Positions 45,762 through 55,196 of a stretch of DNA of 64,000 nt are shown in pieces. The stretch lies in NCBI GenBank assembly GCA_949841365.1, contig CATKZI010000004.1, positions 113,867-177,866 of the forward strand. The letters run 5' to 3'. The position numbers and the translations under genes are program-made. The notes under the pieces were generated by a model that searched no databases, was not told the DNA's origin, and saw only the letters and a program-made list of their open reading frames with translations. How positions within the stretch are numbered: the first letter of the stretch is position 1; each line of letters starts with the position of its first letter. The DNA comes from an uncultured Candidatus Melainabacteria bacterium. GTDB taxonomy: Bacteria; Cyanobacteriota; Vampirovibrionia; Gastranaerophilales; Gastranaerophilaceae.

Positions 45762-47642
45762 ATGAATTATCTGAATAACGAATATGACATAATAGTAGTC
45801 GGTGCGGGGCACGCGGGATGCGAAGCCGCTATTTCTTGTGCTCGTTTGGGTGCAAAAGTCCTTTTAGCAACTTTAAATGTTGATAATATTGCACTTATGC
45901 CTTGTAACCCTGCAATCGGCGGGCCTGCAAAATCTACACTCGTCCGTGAAATTGATGCGCTTGGCGGAGTTATGGGCGAAGTCGCTGATGCTACTTATAT
46001 TCAGATGAAAATGTTGAATTCCTCAAAAGGTCCTGCAGTTCGTGCCTTGCGTGCGCAATCCGATAAACGCCAATATATGGATTATATGCGCAATATTATT
46101 GAGAATAACGATAATATTTATCTCAGACAGGCGTGTATCACAGATATCATTGTAAAAGACGGCAAAATTACAGGTGCTGTCGATGAATTCGGAATAGAAT
46201 ATAAAACCCGCGCTGTTGTGTTAACTACAGGAACATCTTTAAACGGGAAAATTTTTGTAGGTCTGCGTTCTTACGATGCGGGAAGGTTGGGTGAAAAGTC
46301 TGCTTACGGACTTTCCGAAAGCCTTCAAAAATGCGGAATTCAAATTAAAAAGCTTAAAACAGGTACTCCACCGCGTGTTGACAAACGAACAATTGATTAT
46401 TCAAAAATGCAAATTCAACCCGGTGATGAAACTTTGCATTTCTATTCGTTTAAACCGAATCGCCCTGTCCGCATGCAATATCCTTGCTATTTGACACGTA
46501 CAACAGAGGAAACGCATAATATTATCAGAGCAAATCTTGATAAATCTCCGATGTTTCAGGGGTTAATCCAAGGTGTCGGACCTCGTTACTGCCCGTCAAT
46601 TGAGGATAAGGTTGTAAGATTTGCCGAAAATCCTTCGCACCATATATTTATTGAGCCCGAAGGACTCGGAACTTATGAAATGTATATTCAAGGCTTTTCA
46701 AGCAGTTTGCCTGCAGATGTTCAAGTGCAAATGCTAAGAACTTTACCGGGGCTTGAAAATGCTCATGTTATAAAACCTGCTTATGCTGTTGAATACGATT
46801 ATGTTCCTGCTGTTCAAACAACACATTCTCTGATGTCAAAACATGTTCAGGGATTGTTCTTTGGCGGTCAAATTAATGGTACAAGCGGTTATGAAGAAGC
46901 TGCGGCACAGGGTCTTGTTGCAGGTATAAATGCGTTTAATTATATAAACAATTCCGAAATGCTAGAACTTTCAAGAAGTTCATCATATATCGGAACTCTT
47001 ATTGATGATCTGGTTACAAAAGATATTCAAGACCCGTACAGAATGCTTACATCTCGTTCCGAATACAGACTTTTATTAAGACAGGATAATGCAGATGCAA
47101 GACTGACGTCAATCGGGCATAAATTCGGGCTTGTTGATGACGTTCAGTTTAAAGTGTTTACAGATAAGCAAGAAGCTATTGAGCGTGAAATGGAAAGAAT
47201 TAAAGACGCAAAAATTTCCTTGTCTGATGAGGCAAATTCTATTCTTGCAAAATATGGTGAGCACATGGAACGCGGTATGAAAATTGCGGAACTTTTGAAA
47301 CGCCCGAATATTGATTATTCTGTGATTTGTGAATTGGATAGTGTTACTCGCGAATTAAATATACCGTTTGATATTGCAGAACAGGTTGAGATTTTAACTA
47401 AATATGACGGCTATCTTAAACGTCAGGAAATGCAGGTCAAAGAGGCAGGCAAACTCGACAAGTTTAAAATCCCCGATAATATTGATTATTCGAAAATAGA
47501 GCATATTTCATCGGAAACTAAAGACAAGCTTTCAAAAATCCGCCCGAAAACGTTAGCGCAAGCATCACGCATCGGCGGTGTTAAGCCCGCTGATATTTCA
47601 ATACTTATGGTAATGCTTGAAAGACATATGCTACGCACGTAG
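45762..47642 (+). CDS. mnmG: tRNA uridine 5-carboxymethylaminomethyl modification enzyme MnmG
   Basis: A 626-aa FAD protein that, with MnmE, modifies U34 of tRNAs. Motifs: VVGAGHAGCEAAISCARLG (FAD), NPAIGGPAKSTLVREIDALGG, KLKTGTPPRVD with the catalytic Cys region near PCYLTRTTEETH, GQINGTSGYEEAAAQG and the C-terminal EYRLLLRQDNADARL. The ATG lies 6 nt after a TATAAT box at 45750-45755 without a ribosome site, which suggests a leaderless mRNA. Its partner mnmE is not in the window. Identification is certain. Confidence 0.97.
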   Translation: MNYLNNEYDIIVVGAGHAGCEAAISCARLGAKVLLATLNVDNIALMPCNPAIGGPAKSTLVREIDALGGVMGEVADATYIQMKMLNSSKGPAVRALRAQSDKRQYMDYMRNIIENNDNIYLRQACITDIIVKDGKITGAVDEFGIEYKTRAVVLTTGTSLNGKIFVGLRSYDAGRLGEKSAYGLSESLQKCGIQIKKLKTGTPPRVDKRTIDYSKMQIQPGDETLHFYSFKPNRPVRMQYPCYLTRTTEETHNIIRANLDKSPMFQGLIQGVGPRYCPSIEDKVVRFAENPSHHIFIEPEGLGTYEMYIQGFSSSLPADVQVQMLRTLPGLENAHVIKPAYAVEYDYVPAVQTTHSLMSKHVQGLFFGGQINGTSGYEEAAAQGLVAGINAFNYINNSEMLELSRSSSYIGTLIDDLVTKDIQDPYRMLTSRSEYRLLLRQDNADARLTSIGHKFGLVDDVQFKVFTDKQEAIEREMERIKDAKISLSDEANSILAKYGEHMERGMKIAELLKRPNIDYSVICELDSVTRELNIPFDIAEQVEILTKYDGYLKRQEMQVKEAGKLDKFKIPDNIDYSKIEHISSETKDKLSKIRPKTLAQASRIGGVKPADISILMVMLERHMLRT

Positions 47643-47690
47643 ACATCTATGACGATATTGATGAAATTCTTTTTACACGCGTTGATGTTT

Positions 47691-48656
47691 TTAAGCAACG
47701 CCATTGTTGAGTAAGTCGTGAATATGAATTACGCCGATTGGTTTTTGGTTTTCCAAAACAAAGATATTTGTAATCTTTTTGTCGTGCATAATTTTCATTG
47801 CTTCTGATGCCATAACATCTTTAGAAATTGTTTTCGGATTTTTTGTCATAAGGTTAATTGCTTTTTCCTGCAGGATTTGAGGTGATAAACATCTTCTCAA
47901 GTCGCCGTCTGTAAGCATGCCTGTTAATTCTCCGTTAGAGTTGATAAAACCAACGCAACCAAGTCTTTTTGATGTCATTTCAAGTAGTACTCTCTGCATA
48001 TCGGAATTTTCTTCCAAAATAGGCATTTCTGCTCCGGTGTGCATTAAATCGGAAACTTTTTGTAAAATAGAACCCAATTTCCCACCGGGGTGGCGAGAGT
48101 TGAAATCGGCTTTTGTAAAGCCTTTACGTTCAATCAAACCTGCAGTTAAGATATCGCCGAGGACAAGTGTTGCAGTTGTTGAACTTGTCGGAGCAAGTCC
48201 CAAAGGACAAGCTTCGCCGTTATTCGGGAGCAATAATACAATGTCACCTGCTTTTCCGAGTGAACTTTCAGGGTTTTTTGTTATTGAAATAAGTTTTATG
48301 CCAAATCTTTTGCAGTAATTAAGAATATCAACAAGTTCTTTTGATTCACCGCTGTTAGAAATCGCAACAACAACGTCATCTTCCGTAATCATTCCCAAGT
48401 CACCGTGGCTTGCTTCTGCAGGGTGTACAAAGAACGACGGAGTTCCTGTTGATGCCAGTGATGCAGCAATTTTTTTACCGATATGACCTGATTTACCCAT
48501 ACCTGTTATGATAATTCTGCCTTTTGCGTTTTGCATAATATCAAGTGCTTGGGTGAAAGTTTCGTTTAAGCTTTGTTTAAGCTTTTGTATTGTATCAATT
48601 TCGCGGTCAATTGTTTTGACTGCACATTCTATATCTTTATTAGCTGTAGTTATCAT
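47691..48656 (-). CDS. kpsF: Arabinose-5-phosphate isomerase (KpsF/GutQ)
   Basis: A 321-aa enzyme that converts ribulose 5-phosphate to arabinose 5-phosphate, the first step of Kdo synthesis. The SIS domain has IITGMGKSGHIGKKIAASLASTG, HPAEASHGDLG and ISNSGESKELVDIL; two C-terminal CBS domains follow (GMLTDGDLRRCL and IFVLENQKPIGVIHIHDLL). Its presence implies Kdo-containing LPS or capsule, fitting a Gram-negative-type envelope. It overlaps the upstream membrane protein gene by 4 nt (ATGA). Confidence 0.95.
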   Translation of the reverse strand: MITTANKDIECAVKTIDREIDTIQKLKQSLNETFTQALDIMQNAKGRIIITGMGKSGHIGKKIAASLASTGTPSFFVHPAEASHGDLGMITEDDVVVAISNSGESKELVDILNYCKRFGIKLISITKNPESSLGKAGDIVLLLPNNGEACPLGLAPTSSTTATLVLGDILTAGLIERKGFTKADFNSRHPGGKLGSILQKVSDLMHTGAEMPILEENSDMQRVLLEMTSKRLGCVGFINSNGELTGMLTDGDLRRCLSPQILQEKAINLMTKNPKTISKDVMASEAMKIMHDKKITNIFVLENQKPIGVIHIHDLLNNGVA

Positions 48657-49249
48657 TTCTGTTCCCTTTTATAAAAGTAATAAACAAGTGCAAATATTGC
48701 GCAATATAGCGAAAATTCTGCGGTTTCTTCCAAAACAGTGCTGTCAAGAGTTTTTTCACCCAATAATTGCATTACGGTAAGAAAAGCCATCATAATTAAA
48801 TCCCAGAACGGGAAGCGTATTTTTTCAAATATATTCTTAATATCAATCCAAATTTTATTAATTATTGCGTAAAGAAATGCAGCTGCTATATAAATTCCCA
48901 CAATAACATGTGCCAACCAACCGTATTTGTAGTGTGACCAGGGGTAAAAGTCATGGGGATTATCGGGTAATTGGCAGAAAATACATCTTCCGTAGCTTAG
49001 TTCTCTCATAAACATAAGAAAAATTACCATTGCGCCAAATCTGAATAAAACTTTATGGTTCTTAGCTTTCAAACAAAGCACAAACCCTGCAACTAAAGCT
49101 ATAAGTTGAATATTTTCGAGCAGAGAATTTTCGGGAATATAATCGACGTTAAATCCCAATAATAACAACATACAAACTGCAAATATTGCCAAAATCACAA
49201 CAAAATTTTTGTAATACTTAAAATCAATAAATTTAAAAATTTTTTCCAT
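48653..49249 (-). CDS. Integral membrane protein of unknown function
   Basis: A 198-aa protein with about five or six membrane helices, for example FVVILAIFAVCMLLLLGF and IVGIYIAAAFLYAIINKI. Between helices there is a conserved-looking loop MRELSYGRCIFCQLPDNPHD with two Cys and a WSHYKYGWLAH segment. The ATG at 49249 has GGGAG 7 nt upstream. The stop overlaps the kpsF start, so the two are co-translated and a role in LPS or polysaccharide export or synthesis is a fair guess, not a demonstrated one. Confidence 0.7.
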   Translation of the reverse strand: MEKIFKFIDFKYYKNFVVILAIFAVCMLLLLGFNVDYIPENSLLENIQLIALVAGFVLCLKAKNHKVLFRFGAMVIFLMFMRELSYGRCIFCQLPDNPHDFYPWSHYKYGWLAHVIVGIYIAAAFLYAIINKIWIDIKNIFEKIRFPFWDLIMMAFLTVMQLLGEKTLDSTVLEETAEFSLYCAIFALVYYFYKREQK

Positions 49250-49271
49250 ATACACACTCCCTAATAATATA

Positions 49272-49342
49272 TTCCCGGAGATGGATTCGAACCACCGTTG
49301 GAAGAGCCAGAATCTTCAGTCCTGCCACTAGACGATCCGGGA
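49272..49342 (-). tRNA. tRNA-Gln (CTG)
   Basis: A 71-nt cloverleaf: acceptor TCCCGGA/TCCGGGA, D-arm GTCTAGTGGCAGGAC, anticodon arm GAAGA-TTCTGGC-TCTTC with anticodon CTG, T-arm GGTGG-TTCGAAT-CCATC. The D-arm is of the Glu-like type seen in some bacterial tRNA-Gln. The 3' CCA is not encoded. It stands alone in the gap between the membrane protein and the GT-D gene. Confidence 0.93.
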
Positions 49343-49388
49343 ACAATATATTTAAAGAATATAACAAATTGAATAAAGTTGTCAATAA

Positions 49389-50327
49389 TTATTTTATTTG
49401 AGTAATAATCTGCTTGTTATAATCTTCGTCTTTGCAAGGTTTTAATAGACAGTTATAACGTTCATTGTTAAAAACTATTTTACCTTCAACATGAACAAAC
49501 TTGTCAGATTTTCGTAAGAATGTTTCGTAACAAGTGTCAAGATGACCGATATCGAGTGCTCTGTAACCTTTTTCAGCTAAATCTACGGCAAGCAGTGTTG
49601 CAGTTGGTCCTAGGGCAAGGATAAAAAGTTTATCTTTCGGTTGTTTCAGACATTCTGATAAAATAGCATCATATTTTGAAAAAGCATTTTTTATAGGACA
49701 TAATATCCTTTGAATAGATTTTGCACCTTCAAAAAGGTCATTGCCGACACCAAGACGGCTCCCTGCACCTTCTACAATTACAACGTCTTTATTGTTCCAT
49801 AATGATTTTATTTTATTATAATATTCTACACCTTGTTCTTCCGTAGAAAATATGAAACGTCTGGCAAGACTTGCATCAACGTAAGTTTTGTTAAAATCTA
49901 TATATTTATAAAGAGTTTCTCTGCACAGCATTATTACTTTTTTCATATATGTATTCGGACAGTAGCCGAAAATATCGACAATTCCTACTAAAACATTATC
50001 ATTATCATTTTTAAGTATTTCTTTTAATCGTCTTGCTAATTCGGGATGGCTTTTTTGAAAACCTATATTTTCACCCATAATAAGTTTGAATTCGCCATCA
50101 CCGTAACGTGCAATTGATTTTCCGGATGCGATTAATTCATCAAGTGATTTATCTAAATCAAGGATTTTAGGAAGTTTAATGTTCTGTAACATTCTCGGGT
50201 CAGCAAGTTCATATAAAAGATTATTAATTTTTTGTTCGGAATTGCTTTTTGTATTTAATTTAATTTTGAGACCAAACATTTTTATTTCATAACGTCCTGT
50301 TGATGTTGTTTTCTTTATGTAGAACAT
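49389..50327 (-). CDS. GT-D fold glycosyltransferase-like protein (DUF1792/SP_1767 type)
   Basis: A 312-aa protein. The diagnostic motif is SIARYGDGEFKLIMGENIGF, where the DGE triad is the catalytic signature of GT-D enzymes; later comes VVIVEGAGSRLGVGNDLF and LALGPTATLLAVDLAEKGYRALDIGHLD. Known relatives add glucose or other sugars during glycan or glycoprotein assembly. There is no membrane helix. It is divergent from the radical SAM gene. Donor and acceptor are unknown. Confidence 0.85.
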   Translation of the reverse strand: MFYIKKTTSTGRYEIKMFGLKIKLNTKSNSEQKINNLLYELADPRMLQNIKLPKILDLDKSLDELIASGKSIARYGDGEFKLIMGENIGFQKSHPELARRLKEILKNDNDNVLVGIVDIFGYCPNTYMKKVIMLCRETLYKYIDFNKTYVDASLARRFIFSTEEQGVEYYNKIKSLWNNKDVVIVEGAGSRLGVGNDLFEGAKSIQRILCPIKNAFSKYDAILSECLKQPKDKLFILALGPTATLLAVDLAEKGYRALDIGHLDTCYETFLRKSDKFVHVEGKIVFNNERYNCLLKPCKDEDYNKQIITQIK

Positions 50328-50377
50328 TCCTCTCTCCTTTTGGCTAAATTATATCACAAATTGTTAACAATATAGCC

Positions 50378-52888
50378 ATGTTTTACAAATTATTGTTTAA
50401 TAAAATTATTATGAATTGTTTATACAGATGCAACAAACCCTACCAGTATGTAGGCGGAGAATTTTTATCCGCAAATAAAGATTTTGAAAGTGCAAAAGTC
50501 AGATTTGCTTTTGCGTTCCCCGATAAATATGAAATCGGGATAAGTAACCTTGGCGTGAGAGTTTTATACGGGCTTATAAATGCTCAAAAAGATTATATGT
50601 GTGATAGAGTTTATGCTCCCGAGCCTGATTTTCAGCCTGAAGTTTTGTATGGTTTGGAAAGCAAAAGACCCGTTAATGAATTTGATGCTGTCGGATTTTC
50701 CCTGCAGTATGAAATGGCGTATCCGACAGTTTTAAAAATGCTTGAAATGTCGAAAATTCCTTATCGCAATGATATGAGAGGCGATAACGACCCGATAATT
50801 ATTGCAGGCGGTCCTTGTGCCTTTAATCCTTTGCCGTTGGCGGATTTTATTGATGTTTTTATGATTGGAGACGGTGAGGACAGTATTGTAGAAACTTGCC
50901 AAATCCTTGAGAAAACAAAAGGTTTGCCAAGACAAGAAAGGATTAAAGCACTTTGTGAAGGCGAAAATTCAGGTCGTTGGTCAGCTTCTGTCGGTGGTGG
51001 TGTAACTAAAAGAATTGCACAATTAAAATATGAGACTGCTCTAAAATCTTATCCGATACCTTTTTCAACATCAGTTCAGGACAGAGCTGTTGTGGAAATT
51101 CGCAGAGGATGCGGCAGAATGTGCCGTTTCTGCCAGCCCGGACATGTAACTTTACCTATAAGAGAACGTCCTGCAGAGGATATTATAAAAATTGCAAAAG
51201 AACTTGTTAAAAATACAGGATATGACGAGTATTCGTTGCTGTCACTTTCTTCAAACGATTACAAGAATATTAATGAAGTAATTAAAGAACTTGCTGTCGA
51301 TTTTAATGAGAAAAAAATCTCAGTTTCTCTACCTAGCCAACGTATTGACGGGTTTAATCTTGAACTTGCAAACCTTGTTCAAAGTGTAAGAAAATCAACA
51401 ATGACACTTGCGCCCGAAGCGGGAAGCCAGAGATTGCGCGACAAAATCAAAAAAAATATTAATGAAGAACAAATCCTGAACGCTGTATTGACACTTTACG
51501 AAAACGGCTGGTCAAGAGTTAAATTCTATTTTATCTGCGGGCTTCCGACAGAAACATTGGAAGATATGGATGAAATGGCTGAACTTTTGTCAAAAATTAA
51601 ATGGCGCTGTAAGCAAATAAAACGTGAAAAAAGTTTACAGCATGGAATGGATATAACTTGTACATTGTCTATATTTGTACCCAAACCGTTTACACCGTTT
51701 CAGTGGTATCCGCAAATGCCGTTAGAGGAAGTTTCGGCACATATAAAGTATTTAAAAGAAAAAATTGCACATCTTAAAGGTGTTAAAATTAATTACCATG
51801 AACAATTTACATCTCAAATCGAGGCGGTATTAACCCGCGGAGACAGCTCACTTTGCAAGTATATTGAAGCGCTTTATAAAAAAGGCTGTTACCTTGCTGC
51901 CTGGGGTGAGTATTTTAATGAAGATGTCTGGGCAGAAACTGCAAAAGAGTTGGGGATTAATCTTGCTGCTTTGGCGCAGAAGCACTATTCGACAGATGAA
52001 GTTCTGCCATGGGATTTTATTAATATCGGTGTAGACAAAGAATGGTTTATTCAGGAATACAACGACAGCAGTGCAAAACCAACCTGTGAGAAGGGTTGTG
52101 TAAATTGCGGTGTGTGCAAGAATTTAAAAACTCATAAAGTGCTCGCTCCAACCTTTAAGGCAAGCGAAAAGGCACAAAATCTTAAAATAGAGGTTAAAGA
52201 CCCAAAAACCTGTCAGGGGTATGATAAAGAAATTTATAAATACCGTATCAAGCTTACTAAAACTGGGATTTTAAAATATTTTTCACATCTTGACTGGCAA
52301 AATACTTTCTTTAAGGCGCTTTCAAGAACTGATTTGAATGTTGTATATTCGCTTGGTTACAATCCATCAATGAAAGTTTCCATGGGAATTGCACTGCCTT
52401 TGTTTGCAGAAAGTGAATGCGAGTTAGTAGATTTGGAACTTTTTGACAAACTGACAGGGGATGAACTCAAACAAAAGTTGGAAAAAGTTTTGCCTGAAGG
52501 TTCAAAAATTATAAGTATTGTAAATATCGAAAAATCAGCTACCGCAATTGATATGACTGCACAATGGGCAGAATACAAAATAGAAATTTCGGATAAGGCT
52601 CTTTACGATTTTGAAAATTTACGATATAATACAGACAAAGTTTTATCTTCTCCTGAAATTTTTATTGAGAAGAAAAACAAAAAAGGTTTACTTAAAAAAA
52701 CAGATATTAAACCATCAATAAAATCATATAGATTTGAAGATGAAAGTCTGTTCATAGTATTAAAGACAGGTCAAAATACGGAAATTCCCGCACTTCGCGC
52801 TGATGTGCTTATGAATTTGATAGCACCCGATGTTATTTTTAATATAAAACGGAGCAGGTTTTTTGACGAGAGCTTAAATGAATTATAG
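50378..52888 (+). CDS. TIGR03960 radical SAM protein with C-terminal DUF2344 domain
   Basis: An 836-aa fusion. The N-terminal half has NKPYQYVGGEF and a B12-binding-like region, then the radical SAM core with CGRMCRFC (CxxxCxxC) in VEIRRGCGRMCRFCQPGHVT. A Cys cluster CEKGCVNCGVC near residue 575 precedes the C-terminal DUF2344/TIGR03936 domain (YRIKLTKTGILKYFSHLDWQ). It typically sits next to RNase E/G, as here. A start 11 codons later (50411) is also possible; neither has a clear ribosome site. Function unestablished, linked with RNA metabolism by context. Confidence 0.9.
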   Translation: MFYKLLFNKIIMNCLYRCNKPYQYVGGEFLSANKDFESAKVRFAFAFPDKYEIGISNLGVRVLYGLINAQKDYMCDRVYAPEPDFQPEVLYGLESKRPVNEFDAVGFSLQYEMAYPTVLKMLEMSKIPYRNDMRGDNDPIIIAGGPCAFNPLPLADFIDVFMIGDGEDSIVETCQILEKTKGLPRQERIKALCEGENSGRWSASVGGGVTKRIAQLKYETALKSYPIPFSTSVQDRAVVEIRRGCGRMCRFCQPGHVTLPIRERPAEDIIKIAKELVKNTGYDEYSLLSLSSNDYKNINEVIKELAVDFNEKKISVSLPSQRIDGFNLELANLVQSVRKSTMTLAPEAGSQRLRDKIKKNINEEQILNAVLTLYENGWSRVKFYFICGLPTETLEDMDEMAELLSKIKWRCKQIKREKSLQHGMDITCTLSIFVPKPFTPFQWYPQMPLEEVSAHIKYLKEKIAHLKGVKINYHEQFTSQIEAVLTRGDSSLCKYIEALYKKGCYLAAWGEYFNEDVWAETAKELGINLAALAQKHYSTDEVLPWDFINIGVDKEWFIQEYNDSSAKPTCEKGCVNCGVCKNLKTHKVLAPTFKASEKAQNLKIEVKDPKTCQGYDKEIYKYRIKLTKTGILKYFSHLDWQNTFFKALSRTDLNVVYSLGYNPSMKVSMGIALPLFAESECELVDLELFDKLTGDELKQKLEKVLPEGSKIISIVNIEKSATAIDMTAQWAEYKIEISDKALYDFENLRYNTDKVLSSPEIFIEKKNKKGLLKKTDIKPSIKSYRFEDESLFIVLKTGQNTEIPALRADVLMNLIAPDVIFNIKRSRFFDESLNEL

Positions 52889-52901
52889 TAAAGGATTTTT
52901 T

Positions 52902-54635
52902 ATGGAAAGACACAACAACAAACGTCAAAATTTAGAAAAAAGAATTATTATTGCAGAACGCGACAATATTTCAGCTGTTATGGAAAACGGAAAAGTATCT
53001 GATTTTATTATCTCAAGAGGAGATGTAATTTTAGGTGATGTTTATCTTGCAACAGTTGACAATATTTTACCGAGTATTGATGCTGCATTCGTTAATGTCG
53101 GTGTTGATAAAATGGGTTTTTTACATGCTCAAGATGTTATGGGTAAAGGCGCATTAAAAGATAAACTTTCACCAAAACAAAAACTTATTGTTCAAGTTGT
53201 TAAAGAACCGACAGGGCACAAAGGTCCAAGAGTTACAACTGAAATCAGCCTTCCCGGAAGATTTTTGGTCTTGATGCCGAACGAACCCGGTATCAGCATC
53301 AGTAAAAAAATTGAAAACAACAAAGAAAGAGCAAGATTAAAATCTGTTGTAAGTTTAATCAAACCTGTCGGTGTCGGTGTTATTATCAGAACAGAAGCAG
53401 AAGGACAATCTGAAGCTGATATTCAAGAGGATTTGGAAATCCTTCTTGAAAAATGGAACAATATTATAACATCTGCAGAAACTCTTACACCGCCAAATCT
53501 TTTATACAGAGACCAAGACTTGCTTTACAGAACTATCAGAGAAGCCTGCACGGAAGATGTAAAAGAAATCGTTGTAGATACTGCTTTCGCACTTCAAAGA
53601 GTTCAAAATATTCTGCAAAATTGGCACATGAGCAAAAATATTCAGGTAACACTATACAAAGGAACTGAACCTTTGCTTATTGCAGAAGATATTCATAAAG
53701 AAATTAAGGCTGCATTGAATGTTAAAGTTAATATGCCGTCGGGTGGATATTTGTTTATTCAGCAGACAGAAGCTTTAACCGTAATCGATGTAAACAGCGG
53801 TAAATTTACAAGTTCGTCTACTCAGGATGAAACGATTTTGAAAACAAATATTGAAGCGGTTCATGAAATTGCAAGACAGCTTCGTTTAAGAAATATCGGC
53901 GGTATGATTATCGTTGATTTTATTGATATGATGTCGAGAGCCGATAAACTTGCAATGCTTGAAGAACTTGAAATAGCACTTGAACCTGATAAAGCAAAAC
54001 CACAAGTCGGTCAAATCTCTGATTTGGGACTTGTAGAGCTTACTCGTCACAGACAGGGACAATCATTATCGGAAATATTTACTAAAAAATGTCCTCACTG
54101 TCAGGGAACAGGTTATTTCTTAAATGAATTTAACTTTGCATCTCCGACAGCAGAAGGTGAATACAGAGCGAAAAATGCTAAAATGAAACTTCCTGTGAAC
54201 AAGAAAAACAACAAAAATAATAAAAACCAAGCTCCAAAACCCGAACCGATTGTAGAAGAACAACAACCTCAAGCTCCTATTGAAGTTGAGGTCGAAAATC
54301 CATCAACAACAGCGGTTCAGGAAACAGAAAAACGCGAAAACAAAAAAAGACGCGGAAGAAAAAGCAAGTTTGAAAAGAAACCTGAAGTTCAAGAGGAACA
54401 GCCTGTAATTGAAACCGCAGAAACTGTCCTTAAGCCTAATGAGGAAGTTAAGCCGGTTATAATTGAAGAAGTTAAAATTGAAGCGCACACTACAGATGAC
54501 GGAAAAGTTGAAGAAGTTATTACTGAAGCTAAAACTGCTGAAGAAGAAAAACCGGTTAAGAAAAGACGTCCTAACCGTGGAGCTTCAAAGACAAGAAAAC
54601 CACGTGCTAAAAAAGAGGAAAAAGTTGAAGAATAA
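52902..54635 (+). CDS. rng: Ribonuclease E/G family protein
   Basis: A 577-aa RNase E/G. The N-terminus starts MERHNNKRQNLEKRIIIAER, then an S1 domain (ILPSIDAAFVNVGVDKMGFL), the catalytic core (LTVIDVNSGKFT, IIVDFIDMM) and the zinc-link CPHCQGTGYF. The last 150 residues are a low-complexity tail of alternating acidic and basic stretches ending in KKRRPNRGASKTRKPRAKK, a likely RNA- or partner-binding scaffold. The start has AAAGGA 7 nt before it. It follows the TIGR03960 gene by 13 nt and overlaps the next small gene by 11 nt. Confidence 0.93.
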   Translation: MERHNNKRQNLEKRIIIAERDNISAVMENGKVSDFIISRGDVILGDVYLATVDNILPSIDAAFVNVGVDKMGFLHAQDVMGKGALKDKLSPKQKLIVQVVKEPTGHKGPRVTTEISLPGRFLVLMPNEPGISISKKIENNKERARLKSVVSLIKPVGVGVIIRTEAEGQSEADIQEDLEILLEKWNNIITSAETLTPPNLLYRDQDLLYRTIREACTEDVKEIVVDTAFALQRVQNILQNWHMSKNIQVTLYKGTEPLLIAEDIHKEIKAALNVKVNMPSGGYLFIQQTEALTVIDVNSGKFTSSSTQDETILKTNIEAVHEIARQLRLRNIGGMIIVDFIDMMSRADKLAMLEELEIALEPDKAKPQVGQISDLGLVELTRHRQGQSLSEIFTKKCPHCQGTGYFLNEFNFASPTAEGEYRAKNAKMKLPVNKKNNKNNKNQAPKPEPIVEEQQPQAPIEVEVENPSTTAVQETEKRENKKRRGRKSKFEKKPEVQEEQPVIETAETVLKPNEEVKPVIIEEVKIEAHTTDDGKVEEVITEAKTAEEEKPVKKRRPNRGASKTRKPRAKKEEKVEE

Positions 54636-54909
54636 GATTTTTTCACTTGTTATAACATTAATATTGGCAGCAAATGCGGGCTTCTGTGCACAGACCCGCA
54701 CTGTTGCTATTTCTGATTTAATGATAAAATTTGTTATTGCAATGGTTGGTGTAATGCTTGCATCTGTCATAATTTGGGCAGGTTTGGCAATTTATAACAA
54801 AATACTTACCGGCAAAAAGCCCGTTTCAAACGATGAGGAAATTTTAAAAACACCCAAAACAATTGATGAAGCGGTAAAGTTTTTTATAAGCAAGAATAGG
54901 TTGAGATAA
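54625..54909 (+). CDS. Small secreted/membrane protein
   Basis: A 94-aa protein starting at TTG 54625, chosen because AGAGGAAAAA lies 5 nt upstream and it yields a signal peptide (KNKIFSLVITLILAANAGFC). A membrane helix follows (FVIAMVGVMLASVIIWAGLAI), then a short cytoplasmic tail with KKPVSNDEEILKTPKTIDEA. Both segments could instead act as an N-in/C-in hairpin. The TTG start and 11-nt overlap with the RNase gene suggest translational coupling. No family recognised. Confidence 0.65.
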   Translation: MKNKIFSLVITLILAANAGFCAQTRTVAISDLMIKFVIAMVGVMLASVIIWAGLAIYNKILTGKKPVSNDEEILKTPKTIDEAVKFFISKNRLR

Positions 54910-54949
54910 AAAACTACAAAGTTGGTAAAATTTATTCAAGATTGGTGGC

Positions 54950-55180
54950 ATGGTGAAAAGAAGAAGTGGATTTGAGGCAATAGATTTATTAATAGGATTA
55001 CTGATTACTACAGCGGTATTTATGATTGGCATGAATGCCGTGAAAGGTATTAAATTTCAAAACACTCCTGCAGATACTCGAAGTATCCAAGAACATGTTG
55101 ATGCTCAGGTAAATGAAATAGAACAAATGCGCCAACAGTCAATAGATTTTCAAAATGATATGTTAAAAGAGGCTCAATAA
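54950..55180 (+). CDS. Small type IV pilin-like protein
   Basis: A 76-aa protein. RRSGFEAIDLLIGLLITTAV resembles a prepilin signal (basic leader, Gly then Phe +1, hydrophobic helix), but the +5 residue is Asp-like (E-A-I-D) and the E is at +2, so cleavage is uncertain. The remainder is a short Gln-rich helix (QVNEIEQMRQQSIDFQ). It is 40 bp after the small membrane protein and is followed directly by a terminator, closing the operon that begins at 50378. It may be a minor pseudopilin. Confidence 0.65.
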   Translation: MVKRRSGFEAIDLLIGLLITTAVFMIGMNAVKGIKFQNTPADTRSIQEHVDAQVNEIEQMRQQSIDFQNDMLKEAQ

Positions 55181-55195
55181 GAGCCTCTTTTTTTT
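55165..55195. terminator. Intrinsic terminator, bidirectional
   Basis: Perfect 11-bp stem AAAAGAGGCTC / GAGCCTCTTTT with AATAA loop and a T run; it overlaps the end of the pilin-like gene and lies next to the convergent Bax inhibitor-like gene. Confidence 0.9.
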
Positions 55196-55196
55196 A

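Noticed and set aside
54463..54624. Upstream extension of the small membrane protein into the RNase tail
   Set aside because: The extension is a Lys/Leu repeat produced by reading the RNase low-complexity tail in another frame; the TTG at 54625 gives a clean signal peptide.
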